From positions 1-46,963 of the forward strand of contig CANGXU010000009.1 of assembly GCA_947457885.1 (NCBI GenBank): a stretch of DNA of 46,963 bases, read 5' to 3'. Shown here one piece after another: positions 28,448 through 40,484 of this stretch; position 1 is the stretch's first letter, and every line of letters begins with the position of its first letter. The notes below the pieces were generated by a model. That model saw only the letters and a program-made list of their open reading frames with translations. It did not search any database and was not told the DNA's origin. Origin of the DNA: Betaproteobacteria bacterium. Lineage in GTDB: Bacteria; Pseudomonadota; Gammaproteobacteria; Burkholderiales; CAIKXV01. A program made the translations under genes and the position numbers.

Positions 28448-29172
28448 GCGCGCACCAGCTCCATTGCCTGGGAGATGTAGAAGCTGCGGGAGATACGCTG
28501 GGTGCGGCCGATCTGCCAGCCGTCGAGTGCCGGGTCGTTCGTCACCGCAAGGCGCAGGCGCCGTTCGGATACCGGCTCGATCATCGGCGATCGGTCGCCG
28601 CGCGGGAACAACTTGCCGACGCCGATCAGCATGGTCAGCAGCGGGGTGCGCGGTGCGAAGGTGAACACCATCGACCTGGACGTGCGTTCGGCCAGTGCTG
28701 CCAGGACCGAGATGACGTCGTCATTGTCGTAGTGGATCACCGAGTCCATGCCGACCACATGGTCGAACGAGCCGAGCGCCGGATCGAGCATGTCGCCGGA
28801 GCGGAAATCGATCGTGCCGCTACCGCCGCCGGCGCGGTTTCGCTCGGCGATATCGACCGGCAGACGCTCGCGCGCCAGGCCGACCAGCGTCGGCGAGAGG
28901 TCGATGGCCACGACTTCAGCGCCACGGCGGGCGGCTTCGACTGCCAGCGCGCCGGTGCCGCAGCCGGCGTCGAGCAGCCGGCGTCCGGTCAGGTCTGCCG
29001 GCAGCCAGCCGAGCAGGGTGCTGCGCATCTCGTCGCGTCCGGCGCGGACCTTGGCCCGCACGCCGCTCACCGGCGCATCGGAGGTCAGCCGCGCCCACGC
29101 CTGCACCGCGGTGCGATCGAAGTAGGTCTCGATCTGGCCGCGCCGCTGCTGGTAGGAACTCGCAAGGCTCAT
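28444..29172 (-). CDS. bchM: Mg-protoporphyrin IX O-methyltransferase
   Basis: The ATG at 29172 (MSLASSYQQRRGQIETYFDRTA) gives 242 residues; an upstream TTG at 29193 would overlap bchL. The SAM-binding motif I is LLDAGCGTGALAVEAARRG (about 66-84), followed by VVAIDLSPTLVGLAR. The FDHVVGMDSVIHY stretch is typical for BchM. It methylates the ring C propionate of Mg-protoporphyrin IX, making the AcsF substrate. It follows bchL by 17 bases. Confidence 0.97.
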   Translation of the reverse strand: MSLASSYQQRRGQIETYFDRTAVQAWARLTSDAPVSGVRAKVRAGRDEMRSTLLGWLPADLTGRRLLDAGCGTGALAVEAARRGAEVVAIDLSPTLVGLARERLPVDIAERNRAGGGSGTIDFRSGDMLDPALGSFDHVVGMDSVIHYDNDDVISVLAALAERTSRSMVFTFAPRTPLLTMLIGVGKLFPRGDRSPMIEPVSERRLRLAVTNDPALDGWQIGRTQRISRSFYISQAMELVRA

Positions 29173-29189
29173 GGTCGTCTCGCCGTCGA

Positions 29190-30182
<993 letters not shown>

Positions 30183-33100
30183 TCAGGCCGCCGCGCCGAG
30201 GCCTATGCCTTCGACGCGGTCTTCGAGTTCCTCTCCGGCGCGGCGCAGTGCATCGAGCGTCGCTTCATCCGGCTGCCAGTAGCTGCGCGCATGCGCTTCC
30301 AGCAGACGATTCGCCACCTTCGCCGAGGCGGTCGGGTTGAGCTGCGCGAGGCGCTCGCGCATCTCGGGGTCGAGCAGGAAGGTCTGGGTGATCTGCTGGT
30401 ACACCCAGGGCGCGACCTGGCCGGTCGTCGCGGACCAGCCCATCGTGTTCTTCACATGCTCTTCGATCTGCCGCACGCCTTCGTAGCCATGCTGCAGCAG
30501 GCCTTCGTACCACTTCGGGTTGAGCATCCGGGTGCGCGCCTCGAGCGAGACCTGCTCGGCCAGGGTGCGCACCACGCCGTCGCCGCGCGTCTGGTCGCCG
30601 ATGTAGACCGGGACCGCATGGCCGCCCTGCGCGCGCTGCACCGCCTTGCTGATGCCCCCCAGCGTGTCGAAGTAGGTGTCCTGCGTAGTCACGCCCAGTT
30701 CGACCGATTCCAGGTTCTGGTAGGTCAGCGCGACATCGGACAGTACGCTCTTGAGCAGCGCCGCCTGAGGCACCGGCCGGCCGCTGCGCCCATAGGCGAA
30801 GCTCTTGCGCCGGGTGTAGGTCTCTGCCAGCTCGTCTTCGTCTTCCCAGCGGCTGTTGTCGATCAGCAGGTTGACGTTGGACCCGTACGCGCCGTCGGCG
30901 TTGCTGAACACGCGCAGCGCGGCGGTCTCCAGGTCGCAGCCGTTGGCTTTCTGGTAGGCGATCGCATGCCGGCGCACGAAGTTGAGGTCCTCCGGCTCGT
31001 CGGCCGAGGCGGCCAGGAACGATGCCTCGGCCAGCAGCCGTGTCTGCAGCGGCAGCAGGTCGCGGAAGATGCCCGACAGGGTCATCACGACGTCGATGCG
31101 CGGACGACCGAGTTCGGCCAGCGGGATCAGCTCGGCGCCGGTGAGGCGGCCGTAGCTGTCGAAGCGCGGGCGGGCGCCGATCAGCGCAAGCGCCTGGCCG
31201 ATCGGGGCACCCTCGCTTTTCAGGTTGTCGGTGCCCCAGAGCACCATCGCGATCGACTCCGGGAACGGGTTGCCGGCATCGATATGGCGCGCGAGGATGC
31301 GCGCTGCCTGCCGCGCGCCGTCCTGCACCGCGAACGCGCTGGGCAGGCGGAACGGATCGAAGCCATGGACGTTGCGGCCGGTCGGCATGATCCCGGGCGT
31401 GCGCAGCAGGTCACCGCCAGGGGCCGGGCGCACGAAGCCCCCGTCCAGTGCGTGGACGATCGCCGGCACTTCGTAGTCGCGCGCGAGCATCTGGTCGGTC
31501 GCGGCCAGTTCGCGGTAGAGCGTCTCGACCGCGATGTCAGCGCCGGGAGTCACCTTCAGTGCCGCCGCCACGCTGCGGTCGATGATCATGCGGTCGGCCG
31601 CATCGGCGTCCTTGCCGGCCTTGCGCTGGTTGGGCCCTGCCTCGCGCACCATCGCCTCGAGCGCGACGCGCGAGGGATGCGCGCCATGCGCCGCCTCGGC
31701 CACGGCCACCAGCAGGTCGACGCGCTCGGCTTCCGACGGAACCTGGCCGACGACATGCAGCCCGTGCGGGATCCAGGTCTGTTCGAGTTCCAGCACCTGC
31801 CGGCCGAGGCGCGTGATCTCCGACCCGGCACTGCCGAGCCACTGCGGCTCGGCGGGCGCGAGGTCGAGCCCGGCCGCCTGCGCCTGGATCAGCGTCGCCA
31901 GGTCGGCAGCCTGCGCGGCCGCTTCCGGCGGCAGCACGCGCCACTGCTCGATCGAAGCCTTGAGGTCGACCAGTCCGCGGTAAAGCCCTGCATTTGACAC
32001 CGGCGGCGTCATGTAGCTCAGCAGGGTGGCTGCTGCACGGCGCTTGGCGATCGTGCCTTCCGAAGGGTTGTTGGCGGCGTAGAGGTACAGGTCGGGCAGC
32101 TCGCCGAGCAGGCGGTCGGGCCAGCAGGCAGCCGACAGGCCACTGTGCTTGCCCGGCATGAACTCGAGCGCGCCGTGGGTGCCGAAGTGCAGAAGTGCAT
32201 GCGCGCCGAAGTCCTCGCGCATGAAGCGGTAGAACGCCGAGAACGCATGCGTGGGGGCGAAGCCCTTCTCGAAGAGCAGGCGCATCGGGTCGCCCTCGTA
32301 GCCGAACGAGGGCTGCACGCCGACGAACACGTTGCCGAAACGCTCGCCCAGCACGAAGATCGAGGCACCGTCGCTCTGTGCACGGCCCGGCGCGGGGCCC
32401 CACTGGCGCTCGATCTCGTCGAGGTAGCGCTCGCGCTTGACATGGTCGTCTGCGCTGATGCGTGCATGCACGTTCGCATCGGCACCGTAGCGCTGAGCAT
32501 TGCCATGGATGATCCTGTCGCGCAGCTCGTCGACGCTCGCCGGCAACTCGACCGTGTAGCCGGCCTCGCGCATGCCGCGCAGCGTGTGGTGGAGCGATTC
32601 GAACACGGCGAGGAAGGCCGCCGTGCCGAGGTTCGCCGCGTTCGGCGGGAAGTTGAACAGCACGATGCCGACCTTGCGCTCGCTGCGAGCGGTGCGGCGC
32701 AAGGCGACCAGCTTGCCCACGCGTGCCGCCAGCCGCTCGGCACGCTCGCTGCACACATGCATGTCGCGCGACTGCTCGGTCGTGGAGAACGTGCAATGCC
32801 GGTCGCAGCCATTGCACGGCTGGCCGGACGCGCTGGAGCGGCCGCCGAACACCATCGGGCCGGTCGCGCCGTCGATCTCCGGGATCGCGACCATCATCGT
32901 GTTCTCGACCGGCATCAGGCCGCGCTCCGATACCGCCCACTGCTCGAGGGTCTGGAACTCGACCGGGTGTGCAGCGACATACGGGATGTCGAGCTGGGCG
33001 AGCACGTCCTCGGCGGCGCGCGAATCGTTGTAGGCCGGGCCGCCGACCAGCGAGAAGCCGGTGAGGGAGACCAGCGCATCGATCGTCGGGCGCCCATCCT

Positions 33101-34106
33101 GCATGAAGAAGGCTTCGATCGCCGGGCGCGCGTCCAGGCCACTGGCGAAGGCCGGTACCACACGCAGGCCCTGCGCTTCGAGGGCGGCGATCACGCCATC
33201 GTAGTGCCCTGCGTTGCCGGCAAGCACGTAGGACCGCATGATCAGAACGCCGACTGTGCCCGACTTGCCGCCCGTCCTGGGCAGACCCATCGTGGAGTCG
33301 GAAATGCGCCCCTTCATCCGCGGATGGTAGACACCGGTCTCAGGGTACTCGCAGGGGGCGAGCGGCTTCACGCGCCCGCGCAGGATGGTGCGCGGTCCCT
33401 CGGCGTAGCGATCGACCAGGTAACGCACCATGTTCACGACGTTGTCGTCTGAACCGGCGAGCCAGTACTGCAGGGTCAGGAAGTACGCGCGAACGTCCTG
33501 CGCCGTGCCCGGGATGAAACGCAGGATCTTCGGCAGCCGGCGCAGCATCTTCATCTGCTGCGCACCGCGTCCGCCGGCGTTGGCGCGGTTGCTCTCGCCA
33601 TCCTTGCCCGCGCTCGATCCGCGCAGCTTCTTCAGCAGGGCCATCGGGCCGCTGGCGGGCTGGCTCATGTCGAATCGCCCCACCCGGGTGAGCTTCATCA
33701 CCTCGCCGGCAGACATGCAGACGACCATCGCGTCGCAGCTGTCGCGGCGGGCGGCGAGCGCCGGCATCACCATCCTGATGTGGTCTTCCATGAACATCAT
33801 CGTCACGATGACGATGTCGCCTTGCGCGATGTCCGAGTTGCAGCGCTCCAGCGCCTGCGGGTCGTCGCCCCACTCGGAGGCTGCATGCAGCGACAGCGCC
33901 AGCCCCGGCAGTTCCCGGCGCAGGATGTGCTGAGCGCGCTCTGTGACGCTGGCGAGGTGGCTGTCGAGCGTGACGATCACGACGCGCACCGGCACGGCTG
34001 CACTGGTGCGTGCCTCGGCCGAAGCACGCGCGCTGGCGCGGCCTTCGGCGATGAGCGACAGACGCGTAGCGCGCCCTTCAGCGACCAAAGTGGGCTTTAG
34101 CTTCAT
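30183..34106 (-). CDS. bchH: Magnesium chelatase subunit H
   Basis: This 1307-residue protein is the porphyrin-binding subunit that, with BchI and BchD (not in this window), inserts Mg2+ into protoporphyrin IX. The conserved region starts at about residue 40 with [15 protein letters not shown]. Other landmarks are [48 protein letters not shown] and the C-terminal [24 protein letters not shown]. The first 37 residues are an Ala/Arg/Glu-rich lead with repeated AEGRA units, not shared with typical BchH. The start lies 29 bases inside the end of bchB. Confidence 0.97.
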   Translation of the reverse strand: MKLKPTLVAEGRATRLSLIAEGRASARASAEARTSAAVPVRVVIVTLDSHLASVTERAQHILRRELPGLALSLHAASEWGDDPQALERCNSDIAQGDIVIVTMMFMEDHIRMVMPALAARRDSCDAMVVCMSAGEVMKLTRVGRFDMSQPASGPMALLKKLRGSSAGKDGESNRANAGGRGAQQMKMLRRLPKILRFIPGTAQDVRAYFLTLQYWLAGSDDNVVNMVRYLVDRYAEGPRTILRGRVKPLAPCEYPETGVYHPRMKGRISDSTMGLPRTGGKSGTVGVLIMRSYVLAGNAGHYDGVIAALEAQGLRVVPAFASGLDARPAIEAFFMQDGRPTIDALVSLTGFSLVGGPAYNDSRAAEDVLAQLDIPYVAAHPVEFQTLEQWAVSERGLMPVENTMMVAIPEIDGATGPMVFGGRSSASGQPCNGCDRHCTFSTTEQSRDMHVCSERAERLAARVGKLVALRRTARSERKVGIVLFNFPPNAANLGTAAFLAVFESLHHTLRGMREAGYTVELPASVDELRDRIIHGNAQRYGADANVHARISADDHVKRERYLDEIERQWGPAPGRAQSDGASIFVLGERFGNVFVGVQPSFGYEGDPMRLLFEKGFAPTHAFSAFYRFMREDFGAHALLHFGTHGALEFMPGKHSGLSAACWPDRLLGELPDLYLYAANNPSEGTIAKRRAAATLLSYMTPPVSNAGLYRGLVDLKASIEQWRVLPPEAAAQAADLATLIQAQAAGLDLAPAEPQWLGSAGSEITRLGRQVLELEQTWIPHGLHVVGQVPSEAERVDLLVAVAEAAHGAHPSRVALEAMVREAGPNQRKAGKDADAADRMIIDRSVAAALKVTPGADIAVETLYRELAATDQMLARDYEVPAIVHALDGGFVRPAPGGDLLRTPGIMPTGRNVHGFDPFRLPSAFAVQDGARQAARILARHIDAGNPFPESIAMVLWGTDNLKSEGAPIGQALALIGARPRFDSYGRLTGAELIPLAELGRPRIDVVMTLSGIFRDLLPLQTRLLAEASFLAASADEPEDLNFVRRHAIAYQKANGCDLETAALRVFSNADGAYGSNVNLLIDNSRWEDEDELAETYTRRKSFAYGRSGRPVPQAALLKSVLSDVALTYQNLESVELGVTTQDTYFDTLGGISKAVQRAQGGHAVPVYIGDQTRGDGVVRTLAEQVSLEARTRMLNPKWYEGLLQHGYEGVRQIEEHVKNTMGWSATTGQVAPWVYQQITQTFLLDPEMRERLAQLNPTASAKVANRLLEAHARSYWQPDEATLDALRRAGEELEDRVEGIGLGAAA

Positions 34107-35757
34107 AGAGCGTCTCGACCGTAATCTGGGCCAGCCCGCGCTCGCGGGCGAAGCGTTCGGTGTTCCGGCGTGCCTTGCCGCGCACGAAGAACGGGATCTT
34201 CTTCAACTCGAGTTCACCGGCACCGGTCCAGACCGGTTCGGCTTCAGCCTCGGCTTCGGTGACTGCGAAACCCTCGCCGGCCCGTGCATCCAGTGCGGAG
34301 GCCGAGGCGGGAGCAGCGTTGAGTACCGGAGCTGCAACGGGTGTTTCGGCCGGTGCTGCTGCCGGCACCGCCGGCCGCGCAACCGCGGGCAGGTGCGATG
34401 GCTTGGCGCCGTCGTTGAACTCGAAGTCGTCGCGGAACATCTGCAGCAGGTGTTCCTCGAGACCCATCACCAGCGGATGGACCCAGCTGTCGAACAGTAC
34501 GTTCGCGCCTTCGAAGCCGAACACCGGGCTGTAGCGCGCCGGCACGTCCTGCACATGGATCGGCACCGAGATCACAGAGCAGGCGATGCCCAGCCGCTTG
34601 GCGATATGCCGCTCCATCTGCGTGCCGAGCACCAGCTCCGGCGCGCACTCGCCGATCGCCTTCTCGACTTCCAGGTAGTCGTCGGTGATCAGCGCCTCGA
34701 CGCCGTACAGCTTTGCGGCCTCGCGCACCTCGCGAGCGAACTCGCGGCAGAAGGTGCCGAGACCCACGACGGTGAATCCCATCTCTTCGGACGCGATACG
34801 CGCCGCCGCAACGACGTGGGTCGCGTCGCCGAAGACGAACACCCGCTTGCCGGTCAGGTAGGTCGAGTCGACCGAACGGGCGTACCAGGCCATGCGCGAC
34901 TGCGACCCGGCGAGCGAAGCCACGCCTGGGTGTTCGCGCGACAACACCGGGTCGGCGCTGACGCCTGCCAGCGCGGCCACTTCGGCGACGAAGGCGCGGG
35001 TGCCGTTGATACCCATCGGCGTGGCCTTGGAATACGGCATGCCGAAGGTGCGCTGCAGCCAGGACGACAGGGTACGCGACACTTCCGGATACAGGCAGAC
35101 GTTGAAATCGGCATCCGGCAGGCGCCTGAGGTCGTCCGGCGATGCCCCCAGCGGCGCGACCACGTTGACGTCGATGCCCAGTTCACCGAGCAACCGGGTG
35201 ATCTCGACCACGTCGTCGCGGCAGCGGAAGCCGAGCACCGTCGGCCCCAGCAGGTTCGCCTTCGGACGCACACCCTCGGCACGCACCGCACGCACGGTAC
35301 CGGGCGCGGGGATGCGGTCGGCGAGCAGCGCTCGTGCGAGCTGGTAGAAGGTCTCTGCAGCGCCCCAGTGTTCCTTCTTCGAGTAGGCCGGCAGTTCGAG
35401 CGGCACCACCGGCACCGGCAGGCCGAGCGTCTGGCCCAGATGGCCGGCCTGGTCCTGCAGCAGTTCGGCCGTGCACGACTCGCCGACCAGCATCGCCTTC
35501 GGCTGGTAGCGCTCGTAGGCTTCGGCGACGGCGGACTTGACCATGTCGGCGGTGCTGCCGCCGAGGTCGCGCGCCTGGAACGTGGTGTAGCTCACCGGCG
35601 GACGCTTGTCCTGGCGCTCGATCATCGTGAACAGCAGGTCGGCGTAGGTATCGCCTTGCGGTGCATGCAGCACGTAGTGCACGTCGCGCATCGAGGTAGC
35701 GACGCGCATCGCGCCGACATGCGGGGGGCCTTCATAGGTCCACAGGGTCAGTTGCAT
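34078..35757 (-). CDS. bchB: Light-independent protochlorophyllide reductase subunit B
   Basis: The 559-residue protein opens [20 protein letters not shown] and has Asp36, the unusual fourth ligand of the BchN-BchB 4Fe-4S cluster. The nitrogenase-like core runs to about 450. The C-terminal ~45 residues ([21 protein letters not shown]) are the protochlorophyllide-reductase tail domain. Between them lies an Ala/Pro/Glu-rich linker of about 60 residues (455-514), making the protein longer than the usual ~510-530. It begins 7 bases after bchN and overlaps bchH by 29 bases. Confidence 0.97.
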   Translation of the reverse strand: MQLTLWTYEGPPHVGAMRVATSMRDVHYVLHAPQGDTYADLLFTMIERQDKRPPVSYTTFQARDLGGSTADMVKSAVAEAYERYQPKAMLVGESCTAELLQDQAGHLGQTLGLPVPVVPLELPAYSKKEHWGAAETFYQLARALLADRIPAPGTVRAVRAEGVRPKANLLGPTVLGFRCRDDVVEITRLLGELGIDVNVVAPLGASPDDLRRLPDADFNVCLYPEVSRTLSSWLQRTFGMPYSKATPMGINGTRAFVAEVAALAGVSADPVLSREHPGVASLAGSQSRMAWYARSVDSTYLTGKRVFVFGDATHVVAAARIASEEMGFTVVGLGTFCREFAREVREAAKLYGVEALITDDYLEVEKAIGECAPELVLGTQMERHIAKRLGIACSVISVPIHVQDVPARYSPVFGFEGANVLFDSWVHPLVMGLEEHLLQMFRDDFEFNDGAKPSHLPAVARPAVPAAAPAETPVAAPVLNAAPASASALDARAGEGFAVTEAEAEAEPVWTGAGELELKKIPFFVRGKARRNTERFARERGLAQITVETLYEAKAHFGR

Positions 35758-35764
35758 CGCGGGC

Positions 35765-37593
<1,829 letters not shown>

Positions 37594-37676
37594 GCTTCGA
37601 CCCGCCCCCCGTCCCCTGCTTCCCGCATCTGGCTTCTCCACATCTGGATGCCCGTTTCCGGGCGCTGTTTGACGGC

Positions 37677-37705
37677 AATCTAGACGCGTCGGAATGCGAT
37701 GTCAA
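37677..37705 (-). promoter_or_regulatory. Predicted sigma-70-type promoter of the bchF operon
   Basis: On the minus strand a perfect -35 box TTGACA (37705-37700) is followed after exactly 17 bases by TAGATT (37682-37677), four of six matches to TATAAT. Transcription would start near 37670, giving a leader of roughly 77 bases before bchF that contains a small GCCCG/CGGGC hairpin (37650-37663). Confidence 0.65.
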
Positions 37706-37733
37706 CTTTTAGTTACGTCTAAAGTGCTTGACA
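37700..37733. promoter_or_regulatory. PpsR/CrtJ-like tandem operator overlapping both -35 boxes
   Basis: The known PpsR/CrtJ site is TGT-N12-ACA. Here TGT (37700) plus 12 bases leads to ACG (37715-37717), and CGT (37716-37718) plus 12 bases leads to ACA (37731-37733). The two near-sites share the central ACGT. The outer six bases TGTCAA and TTGACA are perfect mirror images about 37716.5. Each outer arm is also a -35 box, so a bound repressor would block both directions. Confidence 0.6.
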
Positions 37734-37757
37734 AGTGTAAAGCCGATTTGTTCTCAT
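37728..37757 (+). promoter_or_regulatory. Predicted sigma-70-type promoter of aerR-ppsR
   Basis: A perfect TTGACA (37728-37733) is followed after 18 bases by TCTCAT (37752-37757), four of six matches to TATAAT. Transcription would start near 37764, about 240 bases upstream of the strong aerR start at 38002 and 20 upstream of a GTG at 37786 in the same frame. Confidence 0.5.
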
Positions 37758-38001
37758 TTGACCTCTCGCGCCACTGGCGTATCGTGTGGGTTCCGGATCC
37801 AGCATTCGTCCGGCCCGAACGTCGGGAAGCAACCCGTTCGCTCGACAAAATAATCAGCCCGGACAGGCAGCGTCTCGTGAACTGGACACTGTCGGTATCG
37901 ACGCTGAAACATCGTCGGAAGTGGGTTCCCGTGGTGGGAATGGGCAAATACCGTTGCGCGGCCTTGATCTGGCTGCGCGGGTGCGAGAGACGGAGGGGTC
38001 G

Positions 38002-38913
38002 ATGACAGGCGCGCGAAGTGACGACAACGATCGGGACTACGAAGGTGGGCAGGTGCAGGAGCAGGTCCATGCGGACGAGGCGCTCGACGTCCTGTCCCAC
38101 CATGGGTCGAGATCGAGCGACGCCAGCGAACGACGCATCGCCGGGCTGGTGCGCACCATCGAGGGAGAAATCATTCCCCGCCTGATGCTCGCCCACGCGG
38201 CCCGCGGCCAGGAACTCGTCTCCGCGTCTGGTGCGCCCACGCGCCAGATAGAGTCCGAACAGGTCGACGCACTGGTCCGCGCCGTGATGACGCAGGACAC
38301 GGCAGCGGCGCTTCTTCTGGTCCGCGCGCTCATCCACGGCGGCGTGTCTCTGGAAGCGATCTACCTCGACCTGCTGAGCACGGCGGCACGCAGGACCGGC
38401 GAGATGTGGGAAGCCGATCTCTGTTCGTTCACCGACGTGACGATCGGTCTGTGGCGGCTGCAGGAAGTCATGCACGAGGTGGGCATGGCGAATGCGATTC
38501 CGCCGCGTACGGCAGAGCCTCCGCATCGTGTGCTGCTGCGCCAGACGCCCGGCGAACAGCACAGTTTCGGACTCAACATGGTGGCGGAGTTCTTCCGCCG
38601 CGCCGGCTGGCAGGTACACGACGACTCCAGCGAGGCAGGGACGGATCCAGTCGAGAACGTGCGCGGTCGCTGGTTCGACGTGGTTGGACTTTCATTGTCG
38701 GGAGAACGTCACCTCGACGTACTCGCGACCACGATTCACGCGATCCGCAAGGCGTCGCGCAACCGGGGCGTCGGCGTGATGGTCGGCGGCCCACTGTTTA
38801 TCGAGCATCCCGACTGGGTTGCACGTGTGGGCGCCGATACCACCGCCAATGATGGACGGCAGGCAGTGCTTCAGGCGCACAGCATGATCGGGTTGCTTGC
38901 CCGCTGCGGATAG
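38002..38913 (+). CDS. aerR: AerR/PpaA cobalamin-binding photosynthesis regulator
   Basis: The ATG at 38002 has GGAGGGG (37992-37998) just upstream and gives 303 residues. A helical segment (about 85-165, with RTGEMWEADLCSFTDVTIGLWRLQ) precedes a cobalamin-binding Rossmann-like domain. The AerR-specific GEQHSFGLNMVAEFFRRAGW contains His187, the likely axial cobalt ligand. In Rhodobacter AerR is a light-responsive antirepressor of CrtJ/PpsR. The neighbouring ppsR supports this role. The frame is open upstream to a GTG at 37786, adding 72 residues, comparable to the long and short AerR forms known in Rhodobacter capsulatus. The C-terminus overlaps the region before ppsR. Confidence 0.9.
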   Translation: MTGARSDDNDRDYEGGQVQEQVHADEALDVLSHHGSRSSDASERRIAGLVRTIEGEIIPRLMLAHAARGQELVSASGAPTRQIESEQVDALVRAVMTQDTAAALLLVRALIHGGVSLEAIYLDLLSTAARRTGEMWEADLCSFTDVTIGLWRLQEVMHEVGMANAIPPRTAEPPHRVLLRQTPGEQHSFGLNMVAEFFRRAGWQVHDDSSEAGTDPVENVRGRWFDVVGLSLSGERHLDVLATTIHAIRKASRNRGVGVMVGGPLFIEHPDWVARVGADTTANDGRQAVLQAHSMIGLLARCG

Positions 38914-38947
38914 CGCAGCAAGGCGGCAGTTCCAGGGAGTCTTGAAC

Positions 38948-40375
38948 TTGGCAGTCGAGGCAGCACGGCAGTTCCGGTCTCCGAAACGTTCCCTTGGCGA
39001 ACTCGACGCCGAGGCGGCGGCAGCGCTCATTGCGATCGCGACCGATGTCGCGCTGGTAATTGACGCCAGCGGCGTGATCCGCGATCTGGCCGTAGGCAGC
39101 GACGAACTCGCGGCAGAGGGCTATGCCGACTGGATCGGCCAGCCGTGGGTCGACACAGTGACCGCCGAAAGCCGCCGCAAGGTCGAAGAGATGCTGCGCG
39201 ACGCCGGCAGCAAGGCACCGGCCCGGTGGCGCCATGTGAACCAGACGTCGAGCCGCGGCGACGACATGCCGATGCTCTACTCGGCGGTGCAGGTCGGAAC
39301 CAAGGGCCGGGTGATCGCGGTCGGCCGCAACCTGCGTTCGATCGCCACGCTGCAACAGAAGCTGCTGGACGTCCAGCAGTCGATGGAACGCGATTACCTG
39401 CGCCTGCGCCATGCCGAGACCCGCTACCGGCTGCTGTTCCAGATGGCTGCCGAGGCCGTCCTGATCGTCGATGCCGGCACGCAGCGGGTGGTCGAGGCCA
39501 ATCCGGCCGCCGCACAACTGCTCGAGGAGACAGCGCGCCGGCTGGTCGGCCGCCCGTTCCCCGAAGGTTTCGATGCACCCAGCACACAGACCCTGCAGTC
39601 GCTGCTCGCGGCCGTACGCTCGGCGGGCAGCGCAGACGAAGTTCGCGTGCGGCTGCTGGAAGGTCGGCGCGAGTTCATGGTCAGCACGTCGATGTTCCGC
39701 CAGGACAACGCGTCACTGTTCCTGGTCCGTCTGTCCCCCATAACCACCGAATCGGGAGGTGGTCCGATGCCACGTGCACAAACCCGGCTGTCCGACATCG
39801 TCGAGACCCTTCCCGACGGTTTCGTGGTCACGGACGTCGAAGGGCGCATCCTGACCGCGAACCGGGCCTTCCTCGACGTGGTGCAACTCGCCACCGAAGA
39901 GCAGGCGCGCGGCGAATCGATCGAGCGATGGCTGGGGCGACCCGGCGTAGACCTCAACGTGCTGCTCGCCAACCTGAAGCAGCACGGTTCGGTACGCATG
40001 TTCGCCACGACGCTGCGTGGCGAGTACGGAACGAACACGGAAATCGAGATCTCGGCGGTGTCCGCACCGAACACGGAGCCGCCCTGCCTCGGGTTCACCG
40101 TCAGGAACATCATGCGCCGTCCAGTGGCAGAGAACCGCAGCAACCATGCGCTGCCGCGCTCGGTCGAGCAACTGACCGAACTCGTCGGCCGGGTCTCGCT
40201 GAAGGAACTGGTGCGCGAGACCACCGACGTGATCGAACGCCTGTGCATTGAAGCCGCGCTCGAGCTCACCGGCGACAATCGGGCCTCGGCAGCCGAGATG
40301 CTGGGACTGAGCCGGCAAAGCCTCTATGTGAAGCTCCGGCGCTACGGATTGGGCGACCTGGCACCGGATGCCTGA
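38948..40375 (+). CDS. ppsR: PpsR/CrtJ photosynthesis repressor
   Basis: A TTG at 38948 with AGGGAG 8 bases upstream gives 475 residues; no ATG is available near the conserved start (ARQFRSPKRSLGELDAEAAAAL). An N-terminal sensor region, two PAS domains (RYRLLFQMAAEAVLIVDAGTQ and LSDIVETLPDGFVVTDVEGRI) and a Fis-type helix-turn-helix (ELTGDNRASAAEMLGLSRQ) follow in the usual order. It should repress bch, crt and puc/puf genes in air by binding TGT-N12-ACA. Cysteines occur only at 380 and at 433, the latter just before the DNA-binding helices. It follows aerR by 34 bases. Confidence 0.94.
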   Translation: MAVEAARQFRSPKRSLGELDAEAAAALIAIATDVALVIDASGVIRDLAVGSDELAAEGYADWIGQPWVDTVTAESRRKVEEMLRDAGSKAPARWRHVNQTSSRGDDMPMLYSAVQVGTKGRVIAVGRNLRSIATLQQKLLDVQQSMERDYLRLRHAETRYRLLFQMAAEAVLIVDAGTQRVVEANPAAAQLLEETARRLVGRPFPEGFDAPSTQTLQSLLAAVRSAGSADEVRVRLLEGRREFMVSTSMFRQDNASLFLVRLSPITTESGGGPMPRAQTRLSDIVETLPDGFVVTDVEGRILTANRAFLDVVQLATEEQARGESIERWLGRPGVDLNVLLANLKQHGSVRMFATTLRGEYGTNTEIEISAVSAPNTEPPCLGFTVRNIMRRPVAENRSNHALPRSVEQLTELVGRVSLKELVRETTDVIERLCIEAALELTGDNRASAAEMLGLSRQSLYVKLRRYGLGDLAPDA

Positions 40376-40378
40376 GTT

Positions 40379-40409
40379 TCGGGAATGGCGGAATCCCGAC
40401 ACTTCCCGA
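40379..40409 (+). terminator. Weak stem-loop after ppsR
   Basis: TCGGGAA (40379-40385) can pair with TTCCCGA (40403-40409) across a 17-base loop that itself contains a competing TCCCG. It lies 3 bases after the ppsR stop. There is no T run, so a partial or Rho-assisted end is the most that can be suggested. Confidence 0.3.
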
Positions 40410-40436
40410 GGATGTCAGTCAGGTTTGCAGTAAAGC

Positions 40437-40454
40437 TGTAAATTAAAGTTGACT
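40437..40454 (+). promoter_or_regulatory. PpsR-like site upstream of bchG
   Basis: TGT (40437-40439), AA, ten bases ending just before ACT (40452-40454) matches TGT-N12-ACA except for the last base. It lies 30 bases before the bchG start. A TTGACT (40449-40454) at its right end could be a -35 box with TAGTGT (40472-40477) 17 bases further; that pairing would start transcription at or next to the ATG. Confidence 0.45.
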
Positions 40455-40459
40455 GCTTG

Positions 40460-40484
40460 CGCCGCCACTTGTAGTGTGGCGGCG
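40460..40484 (+). other. Perfect 9-bp hairpin ending at the bchG start codon
   Basis: CGCCGCCAC (40460-40468) pairs without mismatch with GTGGCGGCG (40476-40484) around a seven-base loop TTGTAGT. The ATG of bchG begins at 40485, the next base. No free Shine-Dalgarno sequence is left upstream, so this structure would bury the initiation region of any transcript that includes it. Confidence 0.7.

Larger units (their letters stand above)
37594..38001. other. Divergent control region between bchF and aerR
   Basis: These 408 bases between two divergent genes are less GC-rich around 37695-37760 than the flanks. They contain mirrored TTGACA boxes and PpsR-like half-sites at 37700-37733, and a GCCCG/CGGGC hairpin at 37650-37663 in the bchF leader. 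There is also an 11-base palindrome CGCCACTGGCG at 37769-37779. The remaining ~200 bases before aerR are the likely aerR leader, or an N-terminal extension read from a GTG at 37786. Confidence 0.8.

Noticed and set aside
37694-38005. A 103-codon frame whose stop overlaps the aerR start in an ATGA
   Set aside because: The overlap looks like coupling, but its ATG lies upstream of the predicted aerR transcription start, no ribosome-binding site is present, and the sequence resembles no protein. Kept only as a possible leader frame.
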